A stretch of 61,625 nt of DNA from Elainella saxicola E1 (lineage in GTDB: Bacteria > Cyanobacteriota > Cyanobacteriia > Elainellales > Elainellaceae), in contig LUGL01000073.1 in the NCBI GenBank assembly GCA_002796835.1, positions 74,103 through 135,727 of the forward strand, written 5' to 3'. Positions 19,767 through 28,128 of this stretch are shown piece by piece; position 1 is the stretch's first letter, and each line of letters begins with the position of its first letter. Under the pieces are notes generated by a model. The model searched no databases and was not told the DNA's origin. It saw only the letters and a list, made by a program, of their open reading frames with translations. The position numbers and the translations under genes were made by a program.

Positions 19767-21254
19767 ATGTCCAATCAACCGACCGGACAACGATCGATTC
19801 GCAATCCATCCTATTTAGATGTCATTATTCCCCTAGTGGTGCTGATTGCTTCGATCGGCGGAGCGGTTTCTTTGTTTGGCCTCTCTGCGATTGATGGGCC
19901 GGTTCAGGTTGCCTTGCTGTTTAGCAGCATGGTAGCGTCTGTGGTGCTGCTCAAGAATGGCCACCCCTGGGAATCAATTTCAGCAGCAGGGGGCAGGGCA
20001 GTTTCTTCGATCGTCAGCGCAATTTTTATCCTGCTGGCGGTCGGGGCGTTGATTGGCTCCTGGAATATGTCAGGTACCATTCCCACAATGGTTTACTACG
20101 GTATTCAACTGTTGCAACCGAGCTGGTTTTATGCGGCCTCTGCGATTATTTGTGCGTTGGTGGCCCTCAGTATCGGTAGCTCCTGGACAACTGTTGGAAC
20201 GATCGGGGTTGGATTAGTCGGGATTGCCTCGCTGATTGGGGTTTCTCCAGTGATCACGGCGGGTGCAGTCATTTCAGGCTCCTATCTGGGAGATAAAACC
20301 TCTCCCCTGTCTGAAACTTCAATTCTGAGTGCCCAACTGGTTGGCGTCGATATCTATACCCATATCCGCAACCAAATTTGGACTTCGATTCCAGCTTTCG
20401 TGATTGCCCTGGTTGTTTTTATCGTGCTTGGACTGAAAGCAGATGTGGCTTCTACGGTTGAAACCGTCACTGACCTGAATCAGTTGAATCAGCTATTTTG
20501 GATTACCCCGCTGAATTTGATTCCTTTGGCCTTTTTGGTGTTCTTCTCAATCCGCAAAGTGCCTGCTTCTCTGGCAATTATGACTGCTGCCCTAGTAGGG
20601 GGCATCACAGGAGTGATTCTGCAACCGCAAGCGATCGTCCGCTTTGTCAACGATCCGAATTTAGCCACTCCGCTGGTCTACATTAAAGGCATCTGGATGG
20701 CCCTGGCGAATGGGTATCAGGAAAACTCTGGGATTGCAGATATCGATCGGCTGCTGTCACGGGGCGGCATGGATAGTATGTTGTATACCCTGTGGATTAT
20801 CATTGGCGCGGTGACGTTCGGTACTTTGATGGAAGAGTTTGGGTTGCTGGCTAAACTGATTAATCCAGTACTTTATCGCGCTAAAACGACAGGGTTGTTA
20901 TTTCTCACGGTAGTGATCACAGCGCTAGGCTTAAATATTGTGGCGGGCGATCAATATATTGCCCTCGTATTACCTGCCCGTTTGTTTCGCCTCGAATTTC
21001 AGAAGCGGGGCTTAAAGCCGCAGAATCTTTCGCGGGTGGCTGCGGATGCCGGAACGGTGACATCGCCGCTCGTTCCCTGGAATTCCTGTGGCGCATTCAT
21101 GGCCGCGACTTTGGGTGTGCCAACTTTACTGTATTTGCCGTTTGCTATTTTCAATATTGCCAGCCCAATTTTATCGCTTGCTTATGGCATTACGGGCTTC
21201 AAAGTTGAACGAATGCAGCCTATGAGCGAGAATCAATTTCAAAAGGTGAATTAG
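19767..21254 (+). CDS. NhaC-family Na+/H+ antiporter
   Basis: This 495-aa polytopic protein (about 11-12 transmembrane helices) matches the NhaC family: SSWTTVGTIGVGLVGIA, SGSYLGDKTSPLSETSILS and VAGDQYIALVLPARL are typical. It exchanges sodium, or in some relatives organic acids or amino acids, for protons at the cytoplasmic membrane. Its place right after arcA (43 bp) suggests that it balances pH or ions when arginine breakdown releases ammonia, or takes part in amino acid exchange. Specificity is not decidable from the sequence. Confidence 0.88.
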   Translation: MSNQPTGQRSIRNPSYLDVIIPLVVLIASIGGAVSLFGLSAIDGPVQVALLFSSMVASVVLLKNGHPWESISAAGGRAVSSIVSAIFILLAVGALIGSWNMSGTIPTMVYYGIQLLQPSWFYAASAIICALVALSIGSSWTTVGTIGVGLVGIASLIGVSPVITAGAVISGSYLGDKTSPLSETSILSAQLVGVDIYTHIRNQIWTSIPAFVIALVVFIVLGLKADVASTVETVTDLNQLNQLFWITPLNLIPLAFLVFFSIRKVPASLAIMTAALVGGITGVILQPQAIVRFVNDPNLATPLVYIKGIWMALANGYQENSGIADIDRLLSRGGMDSMLYTLWIIIGAVTFGTLMEEFGLLAKLINPVLYRAKTTGLLFLTVVITALGLNIVAGDQYIALVLPARLFRLEFQKRGLKPQNLSRVAADAGTVTSPLVPWNSCGAFMAATLGVPTLLYLPFAIFNIASPILSLAYGITGFKVERMQPMSENQFQKVN

Positions 21255-21384
21255 GCTAAAGATTTTTATCAATCCTCAAAATCATACGAGTTTCATACAT
21301 TTTTGATTTAGGTTGAAAATCAAATAATTCAATATTTCTGATACTCTCTCAACCAATGATGATTGATCAAACGCCAACTCCATA

Positions 21385-21449
21385 GGATTAGCGATCGATA
21401 TTTTAATTTGGCCTCATTAAGGCGGTTTCTACTAGATCATCGCTAATCC
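21385..21449. other. Long inverted repeat in gap 21255-21686
   Basis: Perfect 11-bp arms GGATTAGCGAT (21385-21395) and ATCGCTAATCC (21439-21449) enclose 43 nt that contain a smaller GCC/GGC stem. No T-run follows. It may be a structured leader RNA for the downstream receiver gene, an operator, or a dispersed palindrome. The rest of this 430-base gap shows nothing I can name. Confidence 0.4.
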
Positions 21450-21686
21450 ATTGCTCAGCAGCATGATTAGCCCAAGTCGTGTTCCGATCATTTCTCAAAC
21501 TGCCAATTTTGACGGCGGCTGGGGAGAGCAATAGGACTTTTAATTTATCGAGTTTCTGAAAATCTCACTTGAATAAATACTCATGCAGCAAATCAGCGGG
21601 ATGATAAGTCTGATTTTAAGCTTGCTATTTTTTCATGTTTACAAGGTGGGATTACCCTTCTTTTCTGAAGTAGAGGGGCGTCGTTC

Positions 21687-22076
21687 ATGCTTACGAAGTC
21701 AATTCTATTGATTGAACCTGAAATTAGTATTCGAGAAGTTTTACGCACCTGCCTCAGCGAGTTTGGCGGTTGGAGAGTCACGCTTTCGGATACGATTCAA
21801 GAAGGTATCGATCTTTGCATGCGAATTTCTCCAGATGTCGTTCTGTTGGATACATCAAGTTCTGAAACAGATGCCATTATTTTTAGTGAACAGTTGAAGT
21901 ATTATTCAATGAGTCAATCCATTCCCATTTTGCTGATTACAGCCAGAGCTAATTGGTTTACGCTGAATCAACTCCATCAGATGGGATTCGCAGGAGCGAT
22001 TACGAAACCATTCAATCCTTCCACGCTGCCTGACCAAGTCTCAAATTTATTGGGATGGCAGAAGCCTGACTGCTAA
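21687..22076 (+). CDS. Single-domain response regulator with altered acidic pocket
   Basis: This 129-aa receiver-like protein keeps the phosphoacceptor position D55 in VVLLDTSSS, a threonine in LLITAR and K107 in ITKPF, and ends in the same style as the CheY-like protein at 15604-15987 (QVSNLLGW versus QVAEILGW). The acidic pocket is changed to IEPEIS (E10, E12 rather than the usual DD), which may weaken magnesium binding and phosphorylation. No kinase is adjacent. The similar C-terminal and FGGW motifs suggest an origin by duplication of the receiver found in the phosphorelay 6 kb upstream. Confidence 0.85.
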   Translation: MLTKSILLIEPEISIREVLRTCLSEFGGWRVTLSDTIQEGIDLCMRISPDVVLLDTSSSETDAIIFSEQLKYYSMSQSIPILLITARANWFTLNQLHQMGFAGAITKPFNPSTLPDQVSNLLGWQKPDC

Positions 22077-22106
22077 TTGGCCAATCATTAAAACAAGGAA
22101 AAGTCC

Positions 22107-22568
22107 ATGAGTCTGTTTGCAAATACTAGTTCGACTTCAGGCGCACTTGATGCAAGTTCCATCCGAAGTGCTGCTTTTTTGTCTAACCCGCTCGTGCAAA
22201 ATAACGGTCCTAAAACCAGGAGCTTTGGCACCCGATCGCGCTTGGAGATCGGACGCTTCGATCGCGTTTTTACCACGTCGGGCAGCGTCAGACGCAACTT
22301 TGCCGATGTGTTTCGCTTCGAACTTTCGAGCCGCAGAAGCATCAGAATTTATTTGGGGAATGAGTTTTCCAATCCGAACTCCAACAATCGCCGCATGACT
22401 CTTGATTTGATTGACGATCGGACGTTAAGAACCATCACGAGTGCTACGGTGGTCCCCAGAGGTATTAACGCCATTACCAGAAGGCTGAATCCCGGCAACT
22501 ATCGCATTAGCATTTCTACTCGCAGTAACGATCGAGGCCGCTATTTTATGGATATGGTCAGGATTTAA
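22107..22568 (+). CDS. Hypothetical protein with pre-peptidase C-terminal-like (PPC) fold
   Basis: This 153-aa protein begins MSLFANTSSTSG and has no signal peptide. Residues about 55-153 show the beta-sandwich pattern of bacterial PPC domains: DVFRFELSSRRSIRIYLGN, MTLDLIDDRTL, LNPGNYRISIST. PPC domains are usually attached to secreted proteases; here it stands alone. The N-terminal 50 residues are rich in S, N and R and look disordered. It is preceded by AAGGAAA. Function unknown. Confidence 0.6.
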   Translation: MSLFANTSSTSGALDASSIRSAAFLSNPLVQNNGPKTRSFGTRSRLEIGRFDRVFTTSGSVRRNFADVFRFELSSRRSIRIYLGNEFSNPNSNNRRMTLDLIDDRTLRTITSATVVPRGINAITRRLNPGNYRISISTRSNDRGRYFMDMVRI

Positions 22569-22693
22569 AAACAGGAATTGCTGAATTGAGAAAAGCCCCC
22601 GGTCACACAAGTCTTGAGGATTGGGGGTAAGTGAGCTGTATAAGATAGTTGGATGGAGGAGCTACAGCGCCTATTCAAACGGAGCCAATCGCA

Positions 22694-23599
22694 GTGACAG
22701 TTATTTACGAGCTTGAGCATACCACAACCTACCGATATCGCAATCCCGTCACCTTTGGAGAGCATCGTGCCATTTTTTTACCCAGTCCGGGCTACAGCGG
22801 ACGAGTTTTGAATTACTCAGTCAAAACTAATATCCTATCTAGTGTTCGCTGGATGATGGATACGCTTTCCAACAATGTGGCGCTGATCAAATTTAGCGAA
22901 CCGGCTCAGGAGCTGATCGTCACCTATCAGGTCACAGGAGAGCACTTTGGCATTCCGGCCATTGCTGAATTTCCCCTCGATGCGCGTGCTGAAGAAGTGC
23001 CCGTGCAATATACACCCGATGAGTGGATCGATCTCTCTGTGTTTATGCGTCCTCATACTGAAGATCTCGATGGCAGCATTGCCGCCTGGGCTAAACATTT
23101 TGTCGCGGGCGATCAGGACAATACGCTTGAGATGCTGCAGCGCATGATGGATGAAATTAACAGCACGCTCCAGTATCAGGCTCGGGAAGCTGAAGGGACT
23201 CAAACGCCCAGTGAAACGCTGCGCTTGAAATCCGGAACCTGCCGCGATTATGCATGGCTGATGATCGAAGCCCTGAGACGGTTGGGCTTTGCTTGCCGCT
23301 TTGTCAGCGGATATCTCTATGACGCAGCCCTGGATGGCGGTGAAACGGGGATGACGGGTTCAGGAGCCACTCATGCCTGGTTACAGGTTTATCTGCCCGG
23401 TGCGGGCTGGCGGGCTTACGATCCAACCAATCGCATCACGGCAGGGTTTGATTTGATTCGGGTTGCTATTGCCCGTCATCCCGGCCAGGTTATACCGCTA
23501 TCAGGTTCCTGGTTTGGCGACGCTCAAGATTACCTGGGGATGGACGTGAACGTGACGATTCGCAAACTTGGTACGCTTCCTGAGTTTGGAGAAGAGTAA
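22694..23599 (+). CDS. Transglutaminase-like cysteine protease
   Basis: This 301-aa protein has an N-terminal bacterial transglutaminase-associated beta domain (YELEHTTTYRYRNPVTFGEH) and a transglutaminase-like catalytic core with the triad visible: C in LKSGTCRDYAWLMIEALRR, H in GATHAWLQVYL and D in WRAYDPTNRI. Family members cleave or cross-link peptides; the bacterial ones are often peptidases of unknown target. The start is taken as GTG at 22694 (GGAG 9 bases upstream) rather than a TTG at 22649. No signal peptide is seen, so the protein is probably cytoplasmic. Identification is firm; the substrate is unknown. Confidence 0.88.
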   Translation: MTVIYELEHTTTYRYRNPVTFGEHRAIFLPSPGYSGRVLNYSVKTNILSSVRWMMDTLSNNVALIKFSEPAQELIVTYQVTGEHFGIPAIAEFPLDARAEEVPVQYTPDEWIDLSVFMRPHTEDLDGSIAAWAKHFVAGDQDNTLEMLQRMMDEINSTLQYQAREAEGTQTPSETLRLKSGTCRDYAWLMIEALRRLGFACRFVSGYLYDAALDGGETGMTGSGATHAWLQVYLPGAGWRAYDPTNRITAGFDLIRVAIARHPGQVIPLSGSWFGDAQDYLGMDVNVTIRKLGTLPEFGEE

Positions 23600-23687
23600 A
23601 CCGACTATGATTGCTGTAGAATTTCGGTGTTCTGCTCAACCTTCTACCTGAATCTATCCAACATTACTATTCATAGACACTTCTTCA

Positions 23688-24296
23688 ATGTTTGACTTTC
23701 TTGCGACGGAAGCGCCCAGCCCCACCCCTCGACAGATTGCTCGTTCCCTCCGCTGGCTTGGTTGGACTGGCTTCTGGCTACAGGCTTTTCTAGGATTTAT
23801 TCCGATCCTGGTTGTGATCACCAACGTTCTGTCAAAACCGCAACGGCAAACGGGTGGCACCTCCTTTGGCTTAGGGCTGGCGATCGTCTGTCTGGTCATT
23901 CTGTTTTTTAGCATTTACTGGTGTTTCCGCTACACGAAATTGGCTAATCGGCTCGAAACGCCTGATCTGCGTCCAGCCAAGGCTGATGTGACTCGCGATC
24001 TGAAATTGGGTGTACTGGCCAATCTGGGGATTATGAGCAGCGCCGTGGTGATTGCCCTCGTTAGAGTCGGGGAATTGACCTTTAAGATGTTGACGCTTCC
24101 CCAGGGGGCAACGGTGATTGCGCCGAATCAAATCGGTACCACGCTGGCATCGCCAGGAGCCCTGATCACGCCATCCAATATGATCGCTATTCAAGCCATG
24201 ATCTGCACAATTGCGGCTGGCCTGATTGGCACGGTTGTTGCCCTGCTGCTGCTGTATCAAATTGGACAACACCGTAACTCGGACGCTCCACGCTAG
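23688..24296 (+). CDS. DUF3611-family membrane protein
   Basis: This 202-aa protein has four predicted transmembrane helices (around residues 28-48, 62-84, 105-125 and 165-190) and the SLRWLGWTGFWLQAFLG pattern near the N-terminus. It matches DUF3611, a family I recall in cyanobacteria and plastids without established function. It probably lies in an internal membrane. A good terminator follows at 24421-24447. Confidence 0.8.
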   Translation: MFDFLATEAPSPTPRQIARSLRWLGWTGFWLQAFLGFIPILVVITNVLSKPQRQTGGTSFGLGLAIVCLVILFFSIYWCFRYTKLANRLETPDLRPAKADVTRDLKLGVLANLGIMSSAVVIALVRVGELTFKMLTLPQGATVIAPNQIGTTLASPGALITPSNMIAIQAMICTIAAGLIGTVVALLLLYQIGQHRNSDAPR

Positions 24297-24420
24297 CGCC
24301 AACTTTTCCTATCAGTTTCATATTTTCTTGCTCTAATCTATAGAATAAAGTTGTCTGACGTATCAAATTGGCTTCTGGATGTTTAAAGAACGTAATCGCT
24401 TCCTCTCATTCCTTAAGGCA

Positions 24421-24447
24421 GGGGAAATAGCTCTTTTCCCCTTTTTT
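24421..24447 (+). terminator. Rho-independent terminator after DUF3611 gene
   Basis: GGGGAAA (24421-24427) pairs with TTTCCCC (24435-24441) around a 7-nt loop, followed directly by six T. It separates the DUF3611 gene from the glutaminase gene. Confidence 0.8.
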
Positions 24448-24499
24448 GATTGCAGTTCGATGCTTAAAAGTAACCCAATCGATTGACGCGCATCTTGCT

Positions 24500-25501
24500 A
24501 TGAACACTCGCCCCTTGATCGATGAGACTACATCACGATCGACGGTATTGGGGCATCTACCGCCTGCCGATCAGGTGCAATCGTTGGTGAATCAGGCCTA
24601 CGATCGCTTCAAAGGCATTGACGAAGGCAAAGTCGCGGATTATATCCCAGCACTGGCCCAGGTGCCCCACCATCTGTTTGGACTCTGCATTGTTGGGAGC
24701 AGCGGCGAGATTTGTCTGGCTGGAGAGATAAACTACGAGTTTTCCATCCAAAGTCTGTCGAAGCCGTTTTTGTTTGCTCTCATCTGTCAGGCGATCGGCG
24801 AAGATGAGGCTCGCGATAAGCTGGGCGTGAACAGTACAGGATTGCCTTTCAACTCGGTGATTGCCGTTGAACGCAGCAATGAGGGAACGAGTAATCCAAT
24901 GGTGAACGCTGGAGCGATCGCCGCAACCAGTCTGGCACCCGGCGAGACCGCTGCCGAAAAATGGCAGTTTATTCAAACCGGCCTGTCCCGATTTGCAGGC
25001 AGACCTCTGGTGCTGAACGAAGAGGTCTATCAGTCTGAAGCCGCTACAAATCAGCACAATCAGGGAATCGCCAAATTGCTGGATGCTTACGATCGCATTT
25101 TCTTTGATCCGATTGAAGCAACCGATGTTTACACTCGGCAATGTGCGCTGAACGTTACTGCAAAAGATATTGCAACCATGGCAGCCACGCTGGCCAACGG
25201 CGGCATGAATCCTCTGACGAAAGAACAAATTATTGATCCGCTCCATTGCCAACATGTGCTTGCGGTGATGGTCACAGCCGGACTTTATGAAAATTCGGGA
25301 GATTGGCTCTATGAGGTTGGTCTTCCGGGCAAAAGTGGAGTAAGCGGTGGTTTGGTAACAGTCGCACCTGGGAAAGGGGGGTTAGGCGTGTTTGCTCCAC
25401 CGCTCGATCCTGCCGGAAACAGCGTCAAAGGCCAACTCGTTGCCCGGTTTCTCTCCGAACAGTTGGGGCTTAACCTGTTTCGCTCGCGGCCAATCAGTTG
25501 A
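24500..25501 (+). CDS. glsA: Glutaminase (serine-dependent)
   Basis: This 333-aa protein is a bacterial glutaminase that hydrolyses glutamine to glutamate and ammonia in the cytoplasm. The serine-lysine pair of this beta-lactamase-like fold is in FSIQSLSKPF; other family motifs are GNPMVNAGAIA in the form SNPMVNAGAIA, ECAL-type TRQCALNVTAKDIA, LANGGMNP and GLPGKSGVSGG. Start chosen at ATG 24500 to match family length; a TTG upstream at 24446 lies in the preceding terminator. In E. coli a related glutaminase supports acid resistance. The next gene here is an HdeD-family protein, which is consistent with such a role. Confidence 0.93.
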   Translation: MNTRPLIDETTSRSTVLGHLPPADQVQSLVNQAYDRFKGIDEGKVADYIPALAQVPHHLFGLCIVGSSGEICLAGEINYEFSIQSLSKPFLFALICQAIGEDEARDKLGVNSTGLPFNSVIAVERSNEGTSNPMVNAGAIAATSLAPGETAAEKWQFIQTGLSRFAGRPLVLNEEVYQSEAATNQHNQGIAKLLDAYDRIFFDPIEATDVYTRQCALNVTAKDIATMAATLANGGMNPLTKEQIIDPLHCQHVLAVMVTAGLYENSGDWLYEVGLPGKSGVSGGLVTVAPGKGGLGVFAPPLDPAGNSVKGQLVARFLSEQLGLNLFRSRPIS

Positions 25502-25542
25502 CAAACCAGTTAACAAACCAGTTGACAAATGAATTGACAAAT
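25495..25542. repeat. Four 12-bp tandem repeats between glsA and hdeD
   Basis: CAGTTGACAAAC, CAGTTAACAAAC, CAGTTGACAAAT and GAATTGACAAAT follow each other and include the glsA stop codon. Each unit carries a TTGACA-like -35 element, 26-70 bases upstream of the HdeD gene. They may be an array of regulator sites or stacked promoters, or a slippage product. Confidence 0.7.
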
Positions 25543-25567
25543 CCTGATTAAAAGTGAGGTAAATCCT

Positions 25568-26140
25568 ATGATCACTGATGATATTCAACAGTTAGACACC
25601 CAAATTAAACGATCGACTGGCTGGATCATTGCCCTCAGTATTGGATTGATTATTTTGGGTGTGCTGGCGCTGCTAATGCCTGCTGTGGCTTCGGCATTTT
25701 TCACTTCTGTCATGGGCTGGCTCGCGATCATTAGCGGAATAGTGATGATCGTTCAATCGTTTCAGTCCAAGCCCGTTCGCGGATTTTGGCTGAATTTAAT
25801 TGTTGGGATTTTCTATGTCATTGCAGGAATTTATATCCTGTCCAATGTCGCAGCCGCCATGCTGGCCCTCACGTTTGCATTTGGTGTTCTGTTCATTGTG
25901 GAAGGAATTTTCACCATTATCATGGCGTTCACCAATCGCGCTGGCCACCGCATGTCCTGGTTGGTTGCCTTTAATGGAGTTGTAACGCTGATTCTAGGCA
26001 TTATGGTGATTAATCGCTTTCCCTTCAGTGCTCTGTGGTTGATCGGCCTTTATGTCGGAATTGGGCTGTTCATGCGAGGCATTGCTTTGTTGTCTGCGGC
26101 GATCGCAGTGCGGCGAACCCTTACTCCTTCAGCCTCTTAG
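25568..26140 (+). CDS. HdeD-family (DUF308) acid-resistance membrane protein
   Basis: This 190-aa protein has six transmembrane helices in three internally similar pairs, each with the GxxxLxxP pattern typical of HdeD (IGLIILGVLALLMPAVA, IVGIFYVIAGIYILSNVA, FNGVVTLILGIMVINRFP). In E. coli HdeD is a membrane protein of the acid-fitness island that helps at high cell density. Its position right after glutaminase supports a pH-related function here. The next gene begins 6 nt after its stop, so the two are probably in one operon. Confidence 0.88.
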   Translation: MITDDIQQLDTQIKRSTGWIIALSIGLIILGVLALLMPAVASAFFTSVMGWLAIISGIVMIVQSFQSKPVRGFWLNLIVGIFYVIAGIYILSNVAAAMLALTFAFGVLFIVEGIFTIIMAFTNRAGHRMSWLVAFNGVVTLILGIMVINRFPFSALWLIGLYVGIGLFMRGIALLSAAIAVRRTLTPSAS

Positions 26141-26146
26141 CGATCT

Positions 26147-26758
26147 ATGAAGCAGAATCAGCTCTTCAATGAAATTTACGCAATTGATGCATCGACGAAT
26201 CTCTACATGATTGAGATCGCGCTGGATCACTACAGCGATATTTTCAATGAGTGGGATTCTGCTCCATTTAAGCGGCGAGACCTTGACCCGGATTTGCAAC
26301 TCTACCTGGAAGGCAGTTCTAATGAGATTCCCCTGCGATATCCGATCGAGCTAAGTTTCACGATCCCGAAGGGAAGCCGAGATCAACAGATTGAGGAGGA
26401 AATTCGCAACAGCTTAAAGAACTATTTTGTCTTCAAGCTGTACTTGCTAAGAAGAGAGCTGAAACAAACCAATGTTCAAATGTTGAGATTTGTGGTGATC
26501 GGCTTTTTTCTGCTGTGGGTCGCGACCAAATTTTCAGAACAGTTTGAAGGTGTCCCTTTTGCATCAATCCTGAGTGAAGGATTATTTATTGGCGGTTGGG
26601 TTTTTATCTGGGAAGCAGTTTCTTTGTTTTTCTTTACCAACCGCGAGCTGTATGAACATTACCAGACCTATAGAAGGTTGCATAAGGCTCCTGTGTTTTT
26701 TCGAGAAGCAGAAAGAGCGGAGCGCTACCGGGGCGATCGGCCCAATCATATAGTTTGA
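26147..26758 (+). CDS. Hypothetical two-helix membrane protein
   Basis: This is a 203-aa protein that I do not recognise. The first 95 residues are soluble and acidic, with a conserved-looking beta segment (LRYPIELSFTIPKGSRDQQI). Two hydrophobic segments follow (about 115-132 and 140-165), and the C-terminal 40 residues are basic and helical. It begins 6 nt after hdeD and ends close to the next gene. Its operon position suggests a membrane partner of HdeD. Confidence 0.65.
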   Translation: MKQNQLFNEIYAIDASTNLYMIEIALDHYSDIFNEWDSAPFKRRDLDPDLQLYLEGSSNEIPLRYPIELSFTIPKGSRDQQIEEEIRNSLKNYFVFKLYLLRRELKQTNVQMLRFVVIGFFLLWVATKFSEQFEGVPFASILSEGLFIGGWVFIWEAVSLFFFTNRELYEHYQTYRRLHKAPVFFREAERAERYRGDRPNHIV

Positions 26759-26797
26759 ATGTCAGAATTTCCCCTAAAAAAATAGTTGAGTTCCATC

Positions 26798-27427
26798 ATG
26801 GCTATCAACCGAATGAATTTGAAAGGGTCAATCATCGCAGGATTGACCGGAGTTGGTCTATGCGTCACAGAGGCAGTTTTCTCTCCGGCCCATGCCACCC
26901 AACAGTTTTTTTGTCCTGGCCGCATGAGCAACGGCTGGAATTATACCGCTGAGTTTGTGAATGGTCGCTTTACGCAAATTCGCTGGGAGCGATCGGGTCA
27001 GCCGCCCCAGGTCACAACCCTCACTTTTTCTTCTACCAATACAGCAGGACAACCGATTTATCGCGGTAGTTTTCAGGCTGCGACTGCTATCACGCTAGTC
27101 GATCTCTCAAAGGGAAATGTGGGAGTCGGCTCAGAAATTTCTGTGGGTGCAGAGGAATGGGGCTGGTCACGAGGAACCTGTGGCACTTCTTCAAGCAGTG
27201 GTGGATCGGGGTCATCCTCTTCAACATCAACCGTGCGGCAAAATTTGTTGGGTGTGGAGCAAAACCAGGCGCGTGATTGGTTGCAGCAAAATAATTTCTT
27301 CTTCGTTCAAACCATGGAACACACAGATGCACGGGTAATCGAACGGTGGAAACTCGTCGATATGAGCCAAGGTGTGGATGTAATCATTGTGAATGGCAAT
27401 GTGTCGGATGTGGTGGAAGCCCGTTAA
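26798..27427 (+). CDS. Exported hypothetical protein with PASTA-like C-terminus
   Basis: This 209-aa protein has an N-terminal signal peptide (MNLKGSIIAGLTGVGLCVTE, AHA cleavage). The middle 100 residues are a beta-rich domain of unknown type with one cysteine pair (FFCPGR and RGTCGTS). A serine/glycine linker (SSSSGGSGSSSS) joins a C-terminal part, LLGVEQNQARDWLQQNNFFF, which has the pattern of a single PASTA-like or peptidase-inhibitor-like repeat. The start is the ATG at 26798; a TTG lies 12 bases upstream. Function unknown. Confidence 0.6.
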   Translation: MAINRMNLKGSIIAGLTGVGLCVTEAVFSPAHATQQFFCPGRMSNGWNYTAEFVNGRFTQIRWERSGQPPQVTTLTFSSTNTAGQPIYRGSFQAATAITLVDLSKGNVGVGSEISVGAEEWGWSRGTCGTSSSSGGSGSSSSTSTVRQNLLGVEQNQARDWLQQNNFFFVQTMEHTDARVIERWKLVDMSQGVDVIIVNGNVSDVVEAR

Positions 27428-27503
27428 GGTATGAAAATCAAATGGAACAGAGTTCTAAGAGGATGCGCTAGGGTAATTGGATTATGCTCTTTCCAACAAG
27501 TCA

Positions 27504-28031
27504 ATGAAGCGAATTCTCTGGAACTACTTGTTGTTGCTGATTTTGCCTCTCTCAGCCTGCGCCCTAACCAAACCGCCAGTCGAGCTTGGTACATCGTTGG
27601 AAACAGTTACTCTTGATGGCAAGGCAAAGTTCGTTGCAGGTCAAACCGTCTATGTTCCTATCTACTCGCACATTTACACCTGGGAACCGAGTCGGACAAT
27701 GAATTTGACTGCCACGCTGAGTATTCGCAATACAGACCTGAATCACCCCGTCATTCTATCTACAGTGAAGTATTACGACAGTAAGGGCAAACTGGTGCGC
27801 AACTATCTGGCGCAACCTGGTAAGCTGGGCCCTCTGGCTTCAACGAACTTTGTAGTGAATCAGGAAGATACAACGGGTGGCTCAGGTCCAGCTTTTATTG
27901 TTGAGTGGGTGGCGCAACAGCAGGTGTCTGAACCCGTGATCGAAGCCATTATGATCAGTGCGGCAGGCAATCAGGGCATTTCTTTTGTCAGCCCTGGACG
28001 AGTGATCAGGCATTTGCCAGCAGATAATTAA
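27504..28031 (+). CDS. DUF3124-family lipoprotein
   Basis: This 175-aa protein has a lipoprotein signal (MKRILWNYLLLLILPLSAC) with lipobox LSAC, so it should be anchored at a membrane surface. The mature part (VYVPIYSHIYTWEPSRTMNL, ATLSIRNTDLNHPVIL, VVNQEDTTGGSGPAFIVEW) matches DUF3124, found in cyanobacteria and some proteobacteria. The domain is probably a beta-sandwich. Function unknown. The start is chosen at ATG 27504 because it gives a good lipoprotein signal; a longer frame begins at 27477. Confidence 0.8.
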   Translation: MKRILWNYLLLLILPLSACALTKPPVELGTSLETVTLDGKAKFVAGQTVYVPIYSHIYTWEPSRTMNLTATLSIRNTDLNHPVILSTVKYYDSKGKLVRNYLAQPGKLGPLASTNFVVNQEDTTGGSGPAFIVEWVAQQQVSEPVIEAIMISAAGNQGISFVSPGRVIRHLPADN

Positions 28032-28128
28032 GGCTGTGTGACAAGACGCTGAACTGCCTGGAAAAGGTGAGAGAATTTAGGCAATTTTGCAGCGTGAAGC
28101 TGGAATCGAGCTTTAGGAGATCAAAGAT

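Noticed and set aside
21660-21700. Possible glutamine riboswitch because GAAGTAG and CGTTCA occur together
   Set aside because: The order of the elements is reversed relative to the glnA motif and the pairing is missing.
24557-25255. 232-codon minus-strand ORF inside glsA
   Set aside because: Glutaminase motifs on the plus strand are unequivocal; the antisense frame shows no domain.
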